This document shows positions 32,237-43,832 of a stretch of DNA of 64,000 nucleotides, piece by piece. Location: NCBI GenBank assembly GCA_029953675.1, contig JAMWBK010000003.1:1240001-1304000 (forward strand), given 5' to 3'. The notes beneath the pieces were generated by a model. That model made no database searches, was not told the origin of the DNA, and saw only the letters and a program-made list of their open reading frames with translations. This stretch comes from Rhodosorus marinus. Taxonomy: Eukaryota > Rhodophyta > Stylonematophyceae > Stylonematales > Stylonemataceae. The translations under genes and the position numbers were made by a program. Each line of letters opens with the position of its first letter. Positions within the stretch are counted from its first letter, which is position 1.

Positions 32237-33594
32237 ACCCTACAACAAGCCCAGTTCAATTCAATTCCCTTTCAGAAATTACTGTTGTGACGTCGCTCAC
32301 AAGCTTTTCGATTCTCTCTGACTATGGCAAACGGTCGCCGCAGTTCCCCAGGTTCGTTCTGTTCACAACCCTTTACCAGTCGCGAACTCTATCATGGCTG
32401 GGCTTGCGGCTGGTGTTATAAATGTTTACGGGATAATCGCAACAGCGATGAAGCATACAGCGGGGCTGACGCCCTGCCACTTCATTCCCTTGAACTATGC
32501 ACTCCAGCAGTAGTATTGCGGAAACAGCAAATTCCATAGTCCGTTGAAGGCTGCTGAGCAGATTACACGGGTTGTTGTTTCCCAAGAGGAAACCCCGCTG
32601 CGTGATCTGCTTGACTGTTGACGGAGGTGGCTTTCCCCTTTTAGAAACCAACGTATTAAAAAAAAGCCCCGCCAGGTGGAAAATTCAGAGCTATAAACGA
32701 AGGGAAGGACCGTTTTCCAAACAGCAGGCACTGCAAGTTTTGTTGAACTGACAGGGAAACGAGCACCCGTTCGGCCGACCAAGGGCTTGTGACCTGAATT
32801 CGGCATCATAATCGAAAGTACTGAGCGTCCTGTCAAAGCGCTTCTCTGCCGCAGACATCGTTTGGTCTTTTTTTTTTCTGGTTTCCCGATAGACCCATTG
32901 CATTAGTTCACTCATTAGTGTCAGAAGTGCTCCTGGCATTGATGCTCTGGCATTCTTTGATGAGCTAGTGGCGACCCGAAAACATCTACTCTGGCGTTGG
33001 GTAAGGTGTTGTCTGTCCATTCCCGAACCTGGCTTTCCTAGGTCGGCGGATCGGTGATTATTTTTAACGCACGAGTGCTATTATTAGACAATGACTTGTG
33101 AAGTGAAATTCATCCGCCCTACCAATACTAGCATTGGTATACCCTGCACACGTTCCGGGAAGCGGCCTTTGGACCTGCCAACAGTTCAACATGATCACTA
33201 TTCTTCTGCCTTTCCGCGGTTCATTCTTATTAAAAAGCTGTCAGAATGCTCTTAGACATGCGGGAGCGAGATTCAACTGACAATGTACTCATGGTCGATT
33301 CTCACTGCTTGGGAATTCCGTTTGCAATGAGAAGACCCGAACCATCACCCCCTCGGCTGCAAGCAATGTTGTTTTTCTTTTAGGAATGCATTCACAGAAA
33401 ATTGAAAAAATAAAAAAACAGGGCAGCCGTTGAAAGGGTTTTGCAAGGCTTTGTTGCCAATCAACGTCGAGGTTGGGGATTTTTTTTGAAACATAAACGA
33501 ATAGAGCGAATACTTTCAAGGAATGGGGATGGTGTAAATTGTGCGCGCGAGTCGTTTGTATTTACTGATAATTCATAGCTCGAATTCGATCTCT
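32237..33594. other. Intergenic; one doubtful short minus-strand exon
   Basis: A minus-strand frame from an ATG at 33020 runs about 109 codons. Its internal ATG near 32861 reads MSAAEKRFDRTLSTFDYDAE before a possible donor (TTCAG|GTCACA). Protein-like, but no family recognised and no convincing next exon, so it is not called as a gene. Confidence 0.3.
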
Positions 33595-36357
33595 CTACCA
33601 AAGGCATGCGTGGGCTGCTGCTAGTCTGGCAGCGGGAATCCTGTAAGGGGAACATGAAACATAGTCTAGACCCATCTTGTGACAAAGAACAATGCTGGAT
33701 GGATCTCCTCCGTGCTCGCCACATATTCCGATCTGAAGTGCTGGGTTAGCTTCTCGCCCGTCGTTTGTCGCCATATGTACAAGCTTTCCAACCCCTTTCT
33801 CGTCCAGTGACTGGAAAGGATTCTTCATAAGGATATTCTTATTCACATAGTCCTGGAGAAATCTGCGCTCAGCATCGTCTCGGCTCATCCCGAAGGACAT
33901 CTGAGTAAGGTCGTTTGTACCAAACGAGAAGAAGTCTGCGCTCCGCGCAATTTCATCCGCAGTTACTGCTGCTCGTGGAGTTTCAATCATGGTTCCAATC
34001 TTGTACGAGAGATCCTTCATGTTGTTCAGTTCGAGTACCTCATCTGCATACAACTCACACTGGTGTCGGACCATCTCCAACTCCTTGCTAACGGAGATAA
34101 GCGGTATCATGATCTCGGGCAGCACGCTCATTCCCTCTCTCCGCACGTTGCAGGCTGCTCCAATGATGGCCTTGACTTGCATCTTAATAAGCTCAGGGTA
34201 GAGAATGCTTACGCGAACGCCACGAAGACCCATCATGGGATTTGACTCATGCAGGCTCTCAACTTGCGCCAGGAGCTCCCGCGTTTCCTCAAGTTGCCGG
34301 CGAAGTCCATTGCTGGATACTTCCATCTTGGCCACACTACTTACGAGCGCATCTCTATCTGGCAGGAACTCGTGCAGAGGTGGATCCAAAAGTCGAATGA
34401 TCACGGGAAAACCGCTCATCGCCCGATAGATAGCTTCAAAGTCCGCAGTCTGAATTGGAAGGAGATCATCCAACGCAGCCGCTCTCTGCTTGGTGTCCTG
34501 CGATAGAATGAACTTGCGCATAAGAGGTAGTCGTTCGCTACCGAAAAACATGTGTTCCGTTCTGCACAAGCCAATCCCAACTGCTCCAAACGCTCTAGCC
34601 TTGGCAGAGTCCACACCGCTGTCACCGTTACTGAAAACTTTTAGGCCGCGCATCTTCTTGTTGTTGCGAGTGTAGTTCTCCGCAGCAATCTCGTCGCTCC
34701 AATCCAGTATCATCTGTAAGTCCTCCTCATGCTCAAAGTTGGCATCGACAGTCGATATCGGCCCTTGGAACACCTCCCCAACGGACGCATTAAGTGAAAT
34801 CACGTCACCCTCGTGTACAACAGTGCCTTGAGCAGTTGTAAAGCATCTCTTCTCCGTGTCAATGACGATGGTGGACGCAGAGCAAATACAAGGAATTCCA
34901 AACTGCCTCGCCACTACCGCGGCATGTGATGTAGCGCCACCCTCTGCCGTGAGTACGCCCTTCGAAGCGAAGAATCCAGGCACATCGTCAGGTTTCGTAA
35001 ACTGGCGTACCAAGATCACGTCCTTTCCCTGACTGTGAAGTTCCTCCGCCGTCTTTGAATCGAGTGCAACTTGTCCCACTGCCCCGCCAGGGCTTGCATT
35101 CACTCCGCTCGCAAGCATAAGCGATTTCCTTCTTGCCTCTTCCATTTCCCTCTCGTCGAGTTGGGGCATAAGCAAGACATCCACATCTCCAGTCTGGACA
35201 CGCTTGACAGCCTCCTCTTTGCTGATCAATCCCTCCCGTACCATGTCCTTCGCAATTCTGACTTGGGCTCGAGCAGTTCTTTTGCCATCACGAGTCTGCA
35301 ACATGAAAAGTTTGCCCTCCTGGACAGTGAACTCTATATCCTGCATGTTTCTGAAGACCTGCTCGAGATTATTACCCACGCGGAGCAATTCCTCGTAAGC
35401 CTGCGCAAACCGGCCTTTAAGCTCATGTACGTTGAAGCACGAGCGAATTCCAGCGACAACATCCTCGCCCTGAGCATTGGGAAGAAAATCTCCAAACATT
35501 CTGTTCTCCCCCGTAGTAGGGTTCCGAGTGAAGGCAACGCCCGTGCAGCTTGTGTCGCCCATGTTGCCAAAGACCATGGATTGAATGTTACATGCAGTGC
35601 CGAGCTCGTGCGGAATGCCCGTTGCGTTCCTATACGCGCGTGCCCTCTCGCTGTTCCAAGAGGAGAACACTGCTGTGATGGCCATCTTCATCTGTACCAA
35701 AGGGTTCTGCGGCAGATCTGATCCAGTTTGCTCTTTCAGAATTGTCCGATAAATTGAAACGATCGCCTTCCAATCATCCACTGTCATGTCGAGGTCTGAC
35801 TCGTACCCAGCCTTTGCCTTGTAGGTCTTTAGTTGTTCTTCGAACAGGTCATCGGCCACACCCATGACAATTGCCCCAAAGCCCTGGATAAGCCTCCTAT
35901 AGGAATCGTACGCGAATCTAGGATTCGTCGCCTTTGCCAGAGACACAACGTTCGCATCGGTTAATCCGGTATTCAGTAGAGTATCCATCATTCCTGGCAT
36001 TGAAAACTTTGCTCCTGATCGACAGGACACCAGCAGAGGATCGACGTCTGCTCCGAACTTCTTCCCCATCCTAGTCTCCACCTTCCGCAGAGCATCCAGG
36101 ACACTGGTCCATACCTGTTCGGAGATGGAGTCCTGCTTCAAATAATCAAGGCATGCCTCTGTCGTAACGGTAAAACCGTAAGGGACCGGCAGGCCCTCAG
36201 AAGCCATTTTCCCCAGGTTTGCTCCTTTTCCTCCGAGCAATTCGCGCACGGCATCCCAGGAACCTCCAACGTTTCTTTCGGCACGCGCTACGTCATCGAA
36301 GAGGTAGACGTACCGATCATTGTTCAAACTTTTCTCATCCATTTCTGCTGATCGCAT
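33595..36357 (-). CDS. ppdK: Pyruvate, phosphate dikinase
   Basis: Intronless, 920 residues, full length for the family (about 870-950). Interconverts pyruvate + ATP + Pi and phosphoenolpyruvate + AMP + PPi. The N-terminal nucleotide-binding domain includes LLGGKGANLGKMASEGLPVP. The central phosphohistidine domain carries LTAEGGATSHAAVVARQFGI, with catalytic His at residue 478 and the regulatory threonine position (Thr476) two residues before. The C-terminal PEP/pyruvate barrel has FFSFGTNDLTQMSFGMSRDD and GICGEHGGDP with catalytic Cys879. Start at ATG 36355-36357 (MRSAEMDEKS); no plastid or mitochondrial leader is visible, so a cytosolic enzyme is likely. The C-terminus ends slightly unusually (AAAHACLW). 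Role could be gluconeogenic PEP formation or PPi-dependent glycolysis. It is the only clearly intronless long metabolic gene here, as is common for genes of bacterial ancestry, which is inference. Confidence 0.95.
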   Translation of the reverse strand: MRSAEMDEKSLNNDRYVYLFDDVARAERNVGGSWDAVRELLGGKGANLGKMASEGLPVPYGFTVTTEACLDYLKQDSISEQVWTSVLDALRKVETRMGKKFGADVDPLLVSCRSGAKFSMPGMMDTLLNTGLTDANVVSLAKATNPRFAYDSYRRLIQGFGAIVMGVADDLFEEQLKTYKAKAGYESDLDMTVDDWKAIVSIYRTILKEQTGSDLPQNPLVQMKMAITAVFSSWNSERARAYRNATGIPHELGTACNIQSMVFGNMGDTSCTGVAFTRNPTTGENRMFGDFLPNAQGEDVVAGIRSCFNVHELKGRFAQAYEELLRVGNNLEQVFRNMQDIEFTVQEGKLFMLQTRDGKRTARAQVRIAKDMVREGLISKEEAVKRVQTGDVDVLLMPQLDEREMEEARRKSLMLASGVNASPGGAVGQVALDSKTAEELHSQGKDVILVRQFTKPDDVPGFFASKGVLTAEGGATSHAAVVARQFGIPCICSASTIVIDTEKRCFTTAQGTVVHEGDVISLNASVGEVFQGPISTVDANFEHEEDLQMILDWSDEIAAENYTRNNKKMRGLKVFSNGDSGVDSAKARAFGAVGIGLCRTEHMFFGSERLPLMRKFILSQDTKQRAAALDDLLPIQTADFEAIYRAMSGFPVIIRLLDPPLHEFLPDRDALVSSVAKMEVSSNGLRRQLEETRELLAQVESLHESNPMMGLRGVRVSILYPELIKMQVKAIIGAACNVRREGMSVLPEIMIPLISVSKELEMVRHQCELYADEVLELNNMKDLSYKIGTMIETPRAAVTADEIARSADFFSFGTNDLTQMSFGMSRDDAERRFLQDYVNKNILMKNPFQSLDEKGVGKLVHMATNDGREANPALQIGICGEHGGDPSSIVLCHKMGLDYVSCSPYRIPAARLAAAHACLW

Positions 36358-38305
36358 AACTATGTCTCTTCATTCATCCCCACCATCAGCTGGCGCCATT
36401 GTCTGTGCTCGGCATTGCGGACCTTTTTATACTATTCCATTCTGTGCGGAGCGGAAAAACCGGTCCTACCGTCTGGCGTATTCAAAATGTAAGATAAATG
36501 CATTGCAAACCGGACATTCAGGCTCAGCAATACCCTAAGAAAACCCCACCACGAGCCCCCAGAAAGCGGCAACTCTTTCAGCTCCCAACGGATGAATTTT
36601 CTATGAATCACTTGGTGGAAAAAAAAAGTAGGGTTGTTCACTCAATCGAGCCCTCAAGATGGTCCCAAATGGTTCTTTGGAAATCTCAGATGGCTTCCAC
36701 GGCCATTGGTTCACATTCGGTATCCAAACTAACCAATGGAGTTAGCTCCGGGTAAATATTTCCAAAATGAAGGTATTTATTTTCATTTAAAAACGTACTT
36801 TTTGCAAAATATAGCAAAATTTCTGCCAATAACTTGTAAAATATTATTGATAATATCTTGATTTTGGAGATACATCTTTTCTTTTTGTGAGCAGAAAGCC
36901 ATGCTTGCTATTTTTCATCCTTTTTTTCAAAGCGGTGGTCACCTCTTCCTCTTCTTTTTTGTTTTGTTTTTTAAACCTTTTGGTGCTAGACAGGGGGGGG
37001 CTGGGGATGGGCCTACGGACGGCTTTACTCCGTTTTCGAGTACACTATGCCCGCTTTTTGGTAGGGATGAAGTACGCCCAGAGTTGAGAGAATGTTCTAG
37101 CGGTGGATTCTCATTCAGTGGGGGGATGGAAGTTTAGATTTGCTGCAGCGTATCCTCTTGACTGGGGAGAGCGCTTTTCCTTTTTTTCTTTTGTACAGCT
37201 TTGAAATACGGACTGAATTCAGCCATTGATCGATAGCCGCGTATGTAGGGTTCAAGTTTGTGAATGGTGCAGGCAGACCTGTGAGTTAATGATTCCCATC
37301 TGAGATTGCGCATTACAGGTTGATGCAGCGCACCAGCCTGCATCGAACGCTTGCCGACCTGTAGCTTGAACGCCGAGGAACTAGCGGTTTATTGTCCCCC
37401 TGTTGCACTCTAGCGGGCTTGACAGCTGTTGCCCTCGGGTTTCGCAAGAGACCCATCAGGGGTTCCCAAGTCCCTGTGGAAGCCCTGTGGAAGGAGGCTG
37501 CAGTGCGGCTTTCGCATCAGGGTTCGATGGCCGCTTGGCGTGGGGATATCTACATGGTCAACACCTCTCCGGTTTGCAGTTATTCCTGTTGACCAAACCT
37601 CTGTATTGCTCCTAGTTTTTTACTTGGCTCGGAATCCGCAGATTTTAATCGAAACGCGTTCTTACTCAGCGTTCCAGTTCTGTGATTGGTTTGAAGTTAT
37701 CGAGTTTCGCAAAATTTAGGTAAAATCTAGAATGATGAACAAATGCGTACGAAAGATGTAATTTTTTTTTGGAAGAAAATGATTTGCTGAGCAGGCGGAG
37801 TGTGGCTGGCAGGTGACCTGCTCTCAGGTGGCCCACCTGCTTCCTAAGCCTGGCTGGTTGAGATTTTGTCGTTGCTCACTCTTCACGCGACATAAAGAAA
37901 AACGCAGTTTCTTAGCTTGTGGAGTGGGTATGTTGCTCAGCTGTTCGAGAACAAGTTGATGCCGTGCTGGACTCTAGAACTAGAGTACTTCCCCGGATTG
38001 TGTGAAAGTTCCTGTTGACTGAGGTTGATGTCGTGGCAGGGGACTTCTATAAGGTTGGTTGGGGAGATCTACATTGATCCAGCTGATTACTTCTTCTGCG
38101 CTTCCAGCGTAATCTTTGGCCTTCTTCCCTGTTGTCCACCAAGCAGAGGAAACGGCAGATCGTTCTCACGTTTCAACTTGTCGGTCCCGCTGCGGACGGA
38201 ACGAGGATTACCAAAAAAAATTTCGTTTGTTTGTACAAAACGTAATGGGAACTGTACACCCCCACACGCTGTTTAGTCTGATTGCGTAATAGATACGGAA
38301 CATAA
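36358..38305. other. Intergenic, no gene recognised
   Basis: Includes an AT-rich stretch (36760-36900) and T-runs near 36925-36975. Short frames only; no RNA gene recognised. Confidence 0.5.
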
Positions 38306-39536
38306 TTATTGAGCTAGTCCACTGAATCTCCTCAATTGCTCCTCCTGGCTTTCCACATCTTCTGCTTCCTCTTCGGCTTCCTCTTCGGCTTCTTCGCCGG
38401 CTTCGACTTCCTCCTCGTCGAGCTCTGCTTCGCCATTGTCCGTTTTCATTTCCGCTTCCCCGTCAAACTCTGGAGGTGTGGTTGGATCTGGCGAAAAGAG
38501 GTCCCCGACAGGGATTCGCTCCACATGTTCATGTTGCAGGGCCGATTTCGAAGGGAAGAGACAGATTTTCCTGTCAGATGTAACGATGTTGCCATGAACT
38601 CTCCACAAGCTGTCCGCATTGTTATCTGCAGTTCCCACTAACGCCATAGATACAGCAGAGGTGAAGTCCTGGGTAGACAGCAACGGCTTCTCCTCTGGTT
38701 GGTCCTCCTCAAGACGCATTTTCGCCAGTTTCATCATTTCCTCGTATACTCTTGTAATAACCTGCTCGGAAAAACAACAAGGAAGACACAACAAGATGCT
38801 TAGAGTCCCTATCGAATTCGGAGATACAGAGAATAATCACAACAGTTCGAGCGCCCAAAAAGAATCAGGAAGTTCTCACCCTATGGCCTGGAGCAGATGC
38901 GAGCACAACCATGGACAAGTTGTCATAGTCCTCGTAACCGCAAGCAAAATTACACTCCACTGGAATCCATTCTTCGATTGGACTCTTCGGCATAATGTTA
39001 ATATCACTGAACACTCCTCCGTGGTAATACAGGACAGTCACTTTCAGGAACAGCTCGCGCTCCTCAATCGACGTCAGTGCGTCGTACACGAGCAAGTCAT
39101 CATCCGACATGTCCTTCTCGATCATGTCCCTAGCTGCATTGAAGTCCAAAATTCGAAATTGCCATGCGGCGTTCATTGATTTCCATGCTACCACCGCGTC
39201 CAGGACCTTCGGAATCTCGAACGGATTCCTGCTGTTATTGGCCAGGAAACTCTCCCAAATCATTGTGGGCATGTCACCGTGCATAAAAGCCTTCCCTGGT
39301 CGCCTTTGCGCTTGTCCGAAACTCGTCAGAACCTTTGTTGCTGGCGACAGCATCAGGAAGATTAGCAGCACCGAAAAAACTGCGAAAAGCCAAAGGGCGT
39401 GCTCCAATCTCGACTGACTCGACGTGCGCTTCTTTCCGAAGGGTGGTATAGCCCCATTCAGAACGCCACGCTTTCGCTCCGGAAGCATACCCTCCTCTTC
39501 TACAACATGGGCTTCTCTCCTTTCCGGTTTCGACAT
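38306..39536 (-). CDS. Type II membrane glycosyltransferase (Gly_transf_sug / OCH1-like)
   Basis: Exons 39536-38880 and 38761-38306, intron 38762-38879 (GTGAGA...GAGCAG, phase 0), 370 residues. A short cytosolic tail with a dibasic stretch (FGKKRTSSQSR) precedes one membrane anchor at about residues 46-66 (ALWLFAVFSVLLIFLML), the usual Golgi plan. The luminal domain has the order expected for the DXD sugar-binding family: MPTMIWESF, a central W-rich region, then LKVTVLYYHGGVFSDIN at about 164-180, where LYyhGGvf.D is the hallmark. The metal-binding DXD is DIN here. The C-terminus is extremely Glu-rich (repeats of EEAEEEAE), unusual for this family and possibly a cation-binding or retention tail. 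The ATG at 39534-39536 is the first in frame. Sugar donor and acceptor unknown. Confidence 0.75.
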
Positions 39537-42174
39537 CTCCACTTAACCGCAATCGAACTATAGTCGAACCACGGTCGACTCGCTATCAAGCGACTGTCTT
39601 CGCTTTACACCTCCAAGTCCCACCTTCTACGCTCAGCAGGGATTCAATCTTCCCAAGCATTCACACAAACAAAACAACACCAACGCTCACGTCACAATGG
39701 CAGGCTTCTGAAAAACCTCACCTTCGCGATTCATAAAAAACCACCATTAGCTTTTCGACAAAATCGAATTCCTCTTAAATACCAACAGCAGCTCAGACCT
39801 CGGAACGCTCAAGCAGCAGACCTCGCATTCGAAAATGGCCAGACATGGAAATCTTTTCCGCCCCCCTAGAGTCCTAGCGATAGTAGCGATGGGAGACTAG
39901 TCACAACGTCACGCGGAGGTCCTAGGTTTCACGCTTTTCTGGTGAGGTCGATGGGGCACCGCAGGTATCATGAATCGCTATTCAGCGACCAAAACCTTAA
40001 ACACGTGGTTTTTCAAACCTGCACTCTATGAATATATCCAAAAAACGAACCAAGCAAAAAATGACAAATGGCCACGCAAAATATATATATAACGACTGAA
40101 CTTCAGTCATTGTAATTGGGACAGGTGTATGGTCTTCACGTATTGAGATAACGGTATGTGTATTGATTTCGATATTGGGATGCGATGTGTTCCCCACAGC
40201 TATGGATGGAAGCCCCGAGCACCAGGGACGCGTATGTACGCAGCAACGCAAATAAACCTCAATCGACGGTTTTGAGTTGATTCAGAAGCTCCTTGAAGAG
40301 GAAGATCGGCGCGCTAGTAGGTAAAGGCCATTTACTTCGGTGTCCATCATGATGCTTTCTCGTACATTTTTCGTTTGCCCGCCCCAGCATACCACAGCCA
40401 GTCAGTCTTGGCCTTACCAAACGGAGGACTTACCATAAAGCAGCTCGTGAAGTACGAATGCAGGGTTCATGAATTTTAAAGTCCTGTTTTGCATGTCGCC
40501 TCGATGAGCGTTAGGAACTCATAGGTACATTTTCGAAATGGACATCTCACCGAGCCCTAGCCTTGGCTGCCGATATGCGTTCCGCTGGGTTAACCTTCCA
40601 AACTCACCAGTGAAACACTGCTCTCATTTCAGTTCCGTTTTTGGTTTATCTACCCCGACCACTTGAATTCGAAGTAGAGGCAATAATATATATGTCCCGA
40701 AGGAAAGCGTATACCACACTACTGAGAACACTGAAAATGCAAATGTTGATTCGAGTAGGCCATGGACCAGAGGGCGACGAGAAAGGCTCAGAAAGTAGTC
40801 AGTGTGAAACAGTCTACTGTTGCACATCACAGTCGGATTTCCAAAGATGCGAACCCACGGAAGTCCCGCTTTCACTCTTTGGCTCGCTTTCTGACACTTG
40901 CGTGTTTGCTTGGACCCTGCATCATGACAAGTCAACGAACAGGTCGCCAGCCCATTTTCAAGTGTTTCTTTTACGGAAACCACTCAGGATTTGCTTGCTT
41001 GTTTGCCATCGTAACCATGACACATGACCGGTGTTGGGTTTACACATTCTAAGAACGAGCCGAACGGATTTTTTTGGGAGAATCGGAATTCGAACAATGA
41101 TAATATCAGTTTTTTAAAGGTCGGCCAAACGGCAAATAAGCGCGCGTCCTCAAACTCGATGTATCAATGAACTTTATCAAATTGGGAGCGGCGGCCATCT
41201 CTTGTTCATCCTTCTCGTGTGGGACTCATATAACTTGGAAAGCTGAAAAGCGTTTTCAAAAAAGGGCCAGCCGCCACGCGCCCAGTCCCTTCTCCGGTTG
41301 AATCTCTCGACGAGGGCTTTCATAAAACGTCCAATAAAAGAGCAAGTCCTCAAAACCAATGGAAAAGTGGAACACAAACAATGGGGCTCATCCTGACGAA
41401 ACTCTTTCAAAAAAAATAAATTCTGCAGTGGTTTGCTATCGTACAGATTTTTTTTCAAAGTTTTTCATTCAAAAACCTGAAATTACTTCGTTTATTCCAT
41501 ATTATGTGTACTACTACGGATGCTCGTACTAACCTTTTTATCGGATGAAATGTGACAGCCGTGGCTTGAACCGGGCAAACTGGGTGTTGACAATCTATCT
41601 ATTTCGGGCAATTTTGACCGCTGACACTATATATACTTTTTAGCGGCCCTCTCTTATTTGTTTTGAAAAAAGGAGGTCCAGTCTATCAAGGGAAATGGGA
41701 TGGGTAGAGACTCTATTCAACTATTCAACCTTTCTTTTTCTTTGAGAATATGGCGATAATTGAGTTCATGGGATTGGTTTATCATCAAAAAGATGTTTTC
41801 TTCAAGAATATGGGACGTAGGTTGGGGAACGGGCAATACTGATGTAATTCGGGACTGCAGTTCAGTGACGGCGTTTGCCCACGTACAGGCTCGCAAATCT
41901 CCTCGGAACAGGGTTGGAATTGAGGATTTCTCTTCGTTTCTGGTTGTACACGATGAGGGCCCCACGAAGGCGCCGTACATTCAGCACCGCGCCCTCAAAT
42001 GCACATGCATAAATATACATGCACAGTCAAGCAGTAGAGTTCGTTCGCCTTCCGGGAGAGCGCCCATGGTAGTTGATGAACCAAGGCGATCAGGTTAGGA
42101 GGCGGGGATGTGGATATACTAGAATGTATGATCGTGTGAAGGGTTATGAAGACACTGTTTGCTTTCTTCCGTCC
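39537..42174. other. Intergenic, no gene recognised
   Basis: AT-rich patches (40080-40095 is a TATA run). Frames such as 40624-40983 (-) show no known domain. No transposon remnant recognised. Confidence 0.45.
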
Positions 42175-42812
42175 ATGAGCAAGTACGAGTCGTCGTTGAC
42201 AAGGTACTCCGAGGACTGGAATAGCTTCGAGGAAAATGACGATGACTACTTTCGTATTCCTCCTCCCGTACCCCGGAGGCGAAAGGTTGTTGAAGAGGTA
42301 TGCAGAGCCTTTTCAGGTTGGTCTGGGGCTCTGCGTATAGGCAGGGCGGTGGTAACACCCCGTCAACAACGGGACTCACAACGTGGCAAATGCTGCAGTT
42401 GTGAAAGCAAGAGAGGCTAGCATGTTCTGCGAGAGCATTCGAGGAAATGGACAACACATGCGCTCACGGCAAAGCCGGAGGGCTGGCAGCGCGTAAGCCC
42501 TACCAACGGTAGGTGTACAGATCGACGTTTGAAGCAAATGCAAATGATATAGCTTCTGGCAGAGCAGTTTCCGATAAGCTCTGGGTATGATGGTAGAAAC
42601 GTGAACACAACTGACGTATTGTTTAATAAAATTGGGCCCATCAGGGCATTACCCTCAACATCGACAACGCGGGGACCATCCGCTCCCTCGTGTTCTCGCG
42701 GTCTCCACTCGGAAGTATTTTCATCTCTGTAGCGTTCTCGGTAATGATTCTCAAGATGTCAGACAATCAAACGGGTTTTATGGAACTTCCACCAACTGCA
42801 AACTCTACATAG
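42175..42812 (+). CDS. Candidate small protein gene, unidentified
   Basis: Two protein-like stretches joined by a good intron: 42175-42297 (MSKYESSLTRYSEDWNSFEE, then acidic and PPPVPRRRKVVEE) ends at a GTATGC donor. Exon 42645-42812 follows a CATCAG acceptor at phase 0 (GITLNIDNAGTIRSLVFSRS, then PLGSIF) and ends at a TAG. The TAG itself forms a possible acceptor (CTACATAG), and the next frame continues VLVGNQKTTQIVPFGSILY, so the gene may be longer with another intron. The beta-strand-rich ITLNIDNAG...RSPLG pattern reminds me of small PDZ-like modules but I cannot confirm a family. In-frame ATGs also occur further left (42124). It is listed because frame continuity across the splice is unlikely by chance. 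Confidence 0.35.
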
Positions 42813-43025
42813 GTTCTAGTTGGCAATCAAAAGACTACTCAGATTGTGCCTTTCGGTTCAATATTGTACAAGGCGCGGGTCATACGATAGATTGCACATC
42901 TACCCATTGGAGATGCTCCTAAATAATGCAAGTCCGAAGAGTCCGAAGCAGGCTGCAACGTTCCCGTTGACCATCGCATCCAAAGAGCAATCACGATATT
43001 GAATAAGTCGAACGGAGGAGACGAT

Positions 43026-43832
43026 CTACCGCCTTCTAAAAAGACCTCCGCTCTTCTTCGTACTTCCACCTGACGTTTTAGACTTTGAAGAGCCTTTCGC
43101 TGACCCAGCGGCTGACCCTGTCGCTGAACCAGTTGTTGAACCTGCGGTCAAAGGAAAAAGGCCATTTCGAATTTTGTGAGCTGTGACCTCCAGGGGCGCG
43201 CGGCGTGCCCAGTCCCATTTTCGGTTGATTCTCGGTGCTCAGTCCATACCAGTGTCAGAGGCTCTGCTCGCAGCCCGCGAGGTTTTCGAGAGCGGAATCG
43301 ATCCTGCCGGCGGGTCCGCAATTGTCTTCTGGGACTCGATTCGCGGCTCCGGCAGAACGACCCTAACATTGTTAAGGCTCGTTTCGTCTATCCCTATCGT
43401 GGGGTGCCGGTTGCTGTGTTTCCATTCGCCATCAACAATAAACTTAAACTCATGAGCACCTGGAGGCACTGGAGTGACTACAGACCACATTCCACCTGCA
43501 AGCAAACGAACAAGGGGGAGCGTTCCGCGTGATGAGACGTCACATGCCTCATTGCACGCTAATAGAGGCCTTCTAAGCGTGAGTGAACTAACCTCCTTCG
43601 TGAAACATTTGGATCGCTCTCCAATCAGTCCAGTCTCCCGACAGTTGAACATCGTCTCGGGCCCCATCGCAATATACAAATTCGACTTTGACCCCATCCT
43701 CCCTGTGGTTCGAAGAGTTCCGGAAATGGTTCAGGGAATGGCTAATCTTAGTCAAAAGCACATTTTCAAAACCCGCCTTTTGACCACAATTCTGCTTTAC
43801 CTTCGGCCTTTCGTAGGTTGTGGCTTGAACAT
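43026..43832 (-). CDS. Second CBM48 protein, with Ser/Gly/Lys tail
   Basis: Exons in transcript order: 43832-43801, 43702-43593, 43495-43250, 43141-43026; introns GT-AG; 167 residues starting MFKPQPTKGRREDGV. The module begins almost at once: VKVEFVYCDGARDDVQLSGD, then WTDWRAIQMFHEGG and WSVVTPVPPGAHEFKFIVDG. The intron that splits the module (between MFHEG and GMWS) is at the same place and phase as in the CBM48 gene at 29274, so they are paralogues. It lacks the long acidic N-terminal tail and the CAAX box; instead it ends in a low-complexity tail (TTGSATGSAAGSAKGSSK) and KKSGGLFRRR. Likely a soluble carbohydrate- or kinase-binding partner; role inferred only. If the 43249 donor were not used, translation would stop five codons later at 43239. 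Confidence 0.75.

Noticed and set aside
35071-35721. 216-codon plus-strand frame
   Set aside because: Antisense shadow of PPDK; no domain and no independent start.
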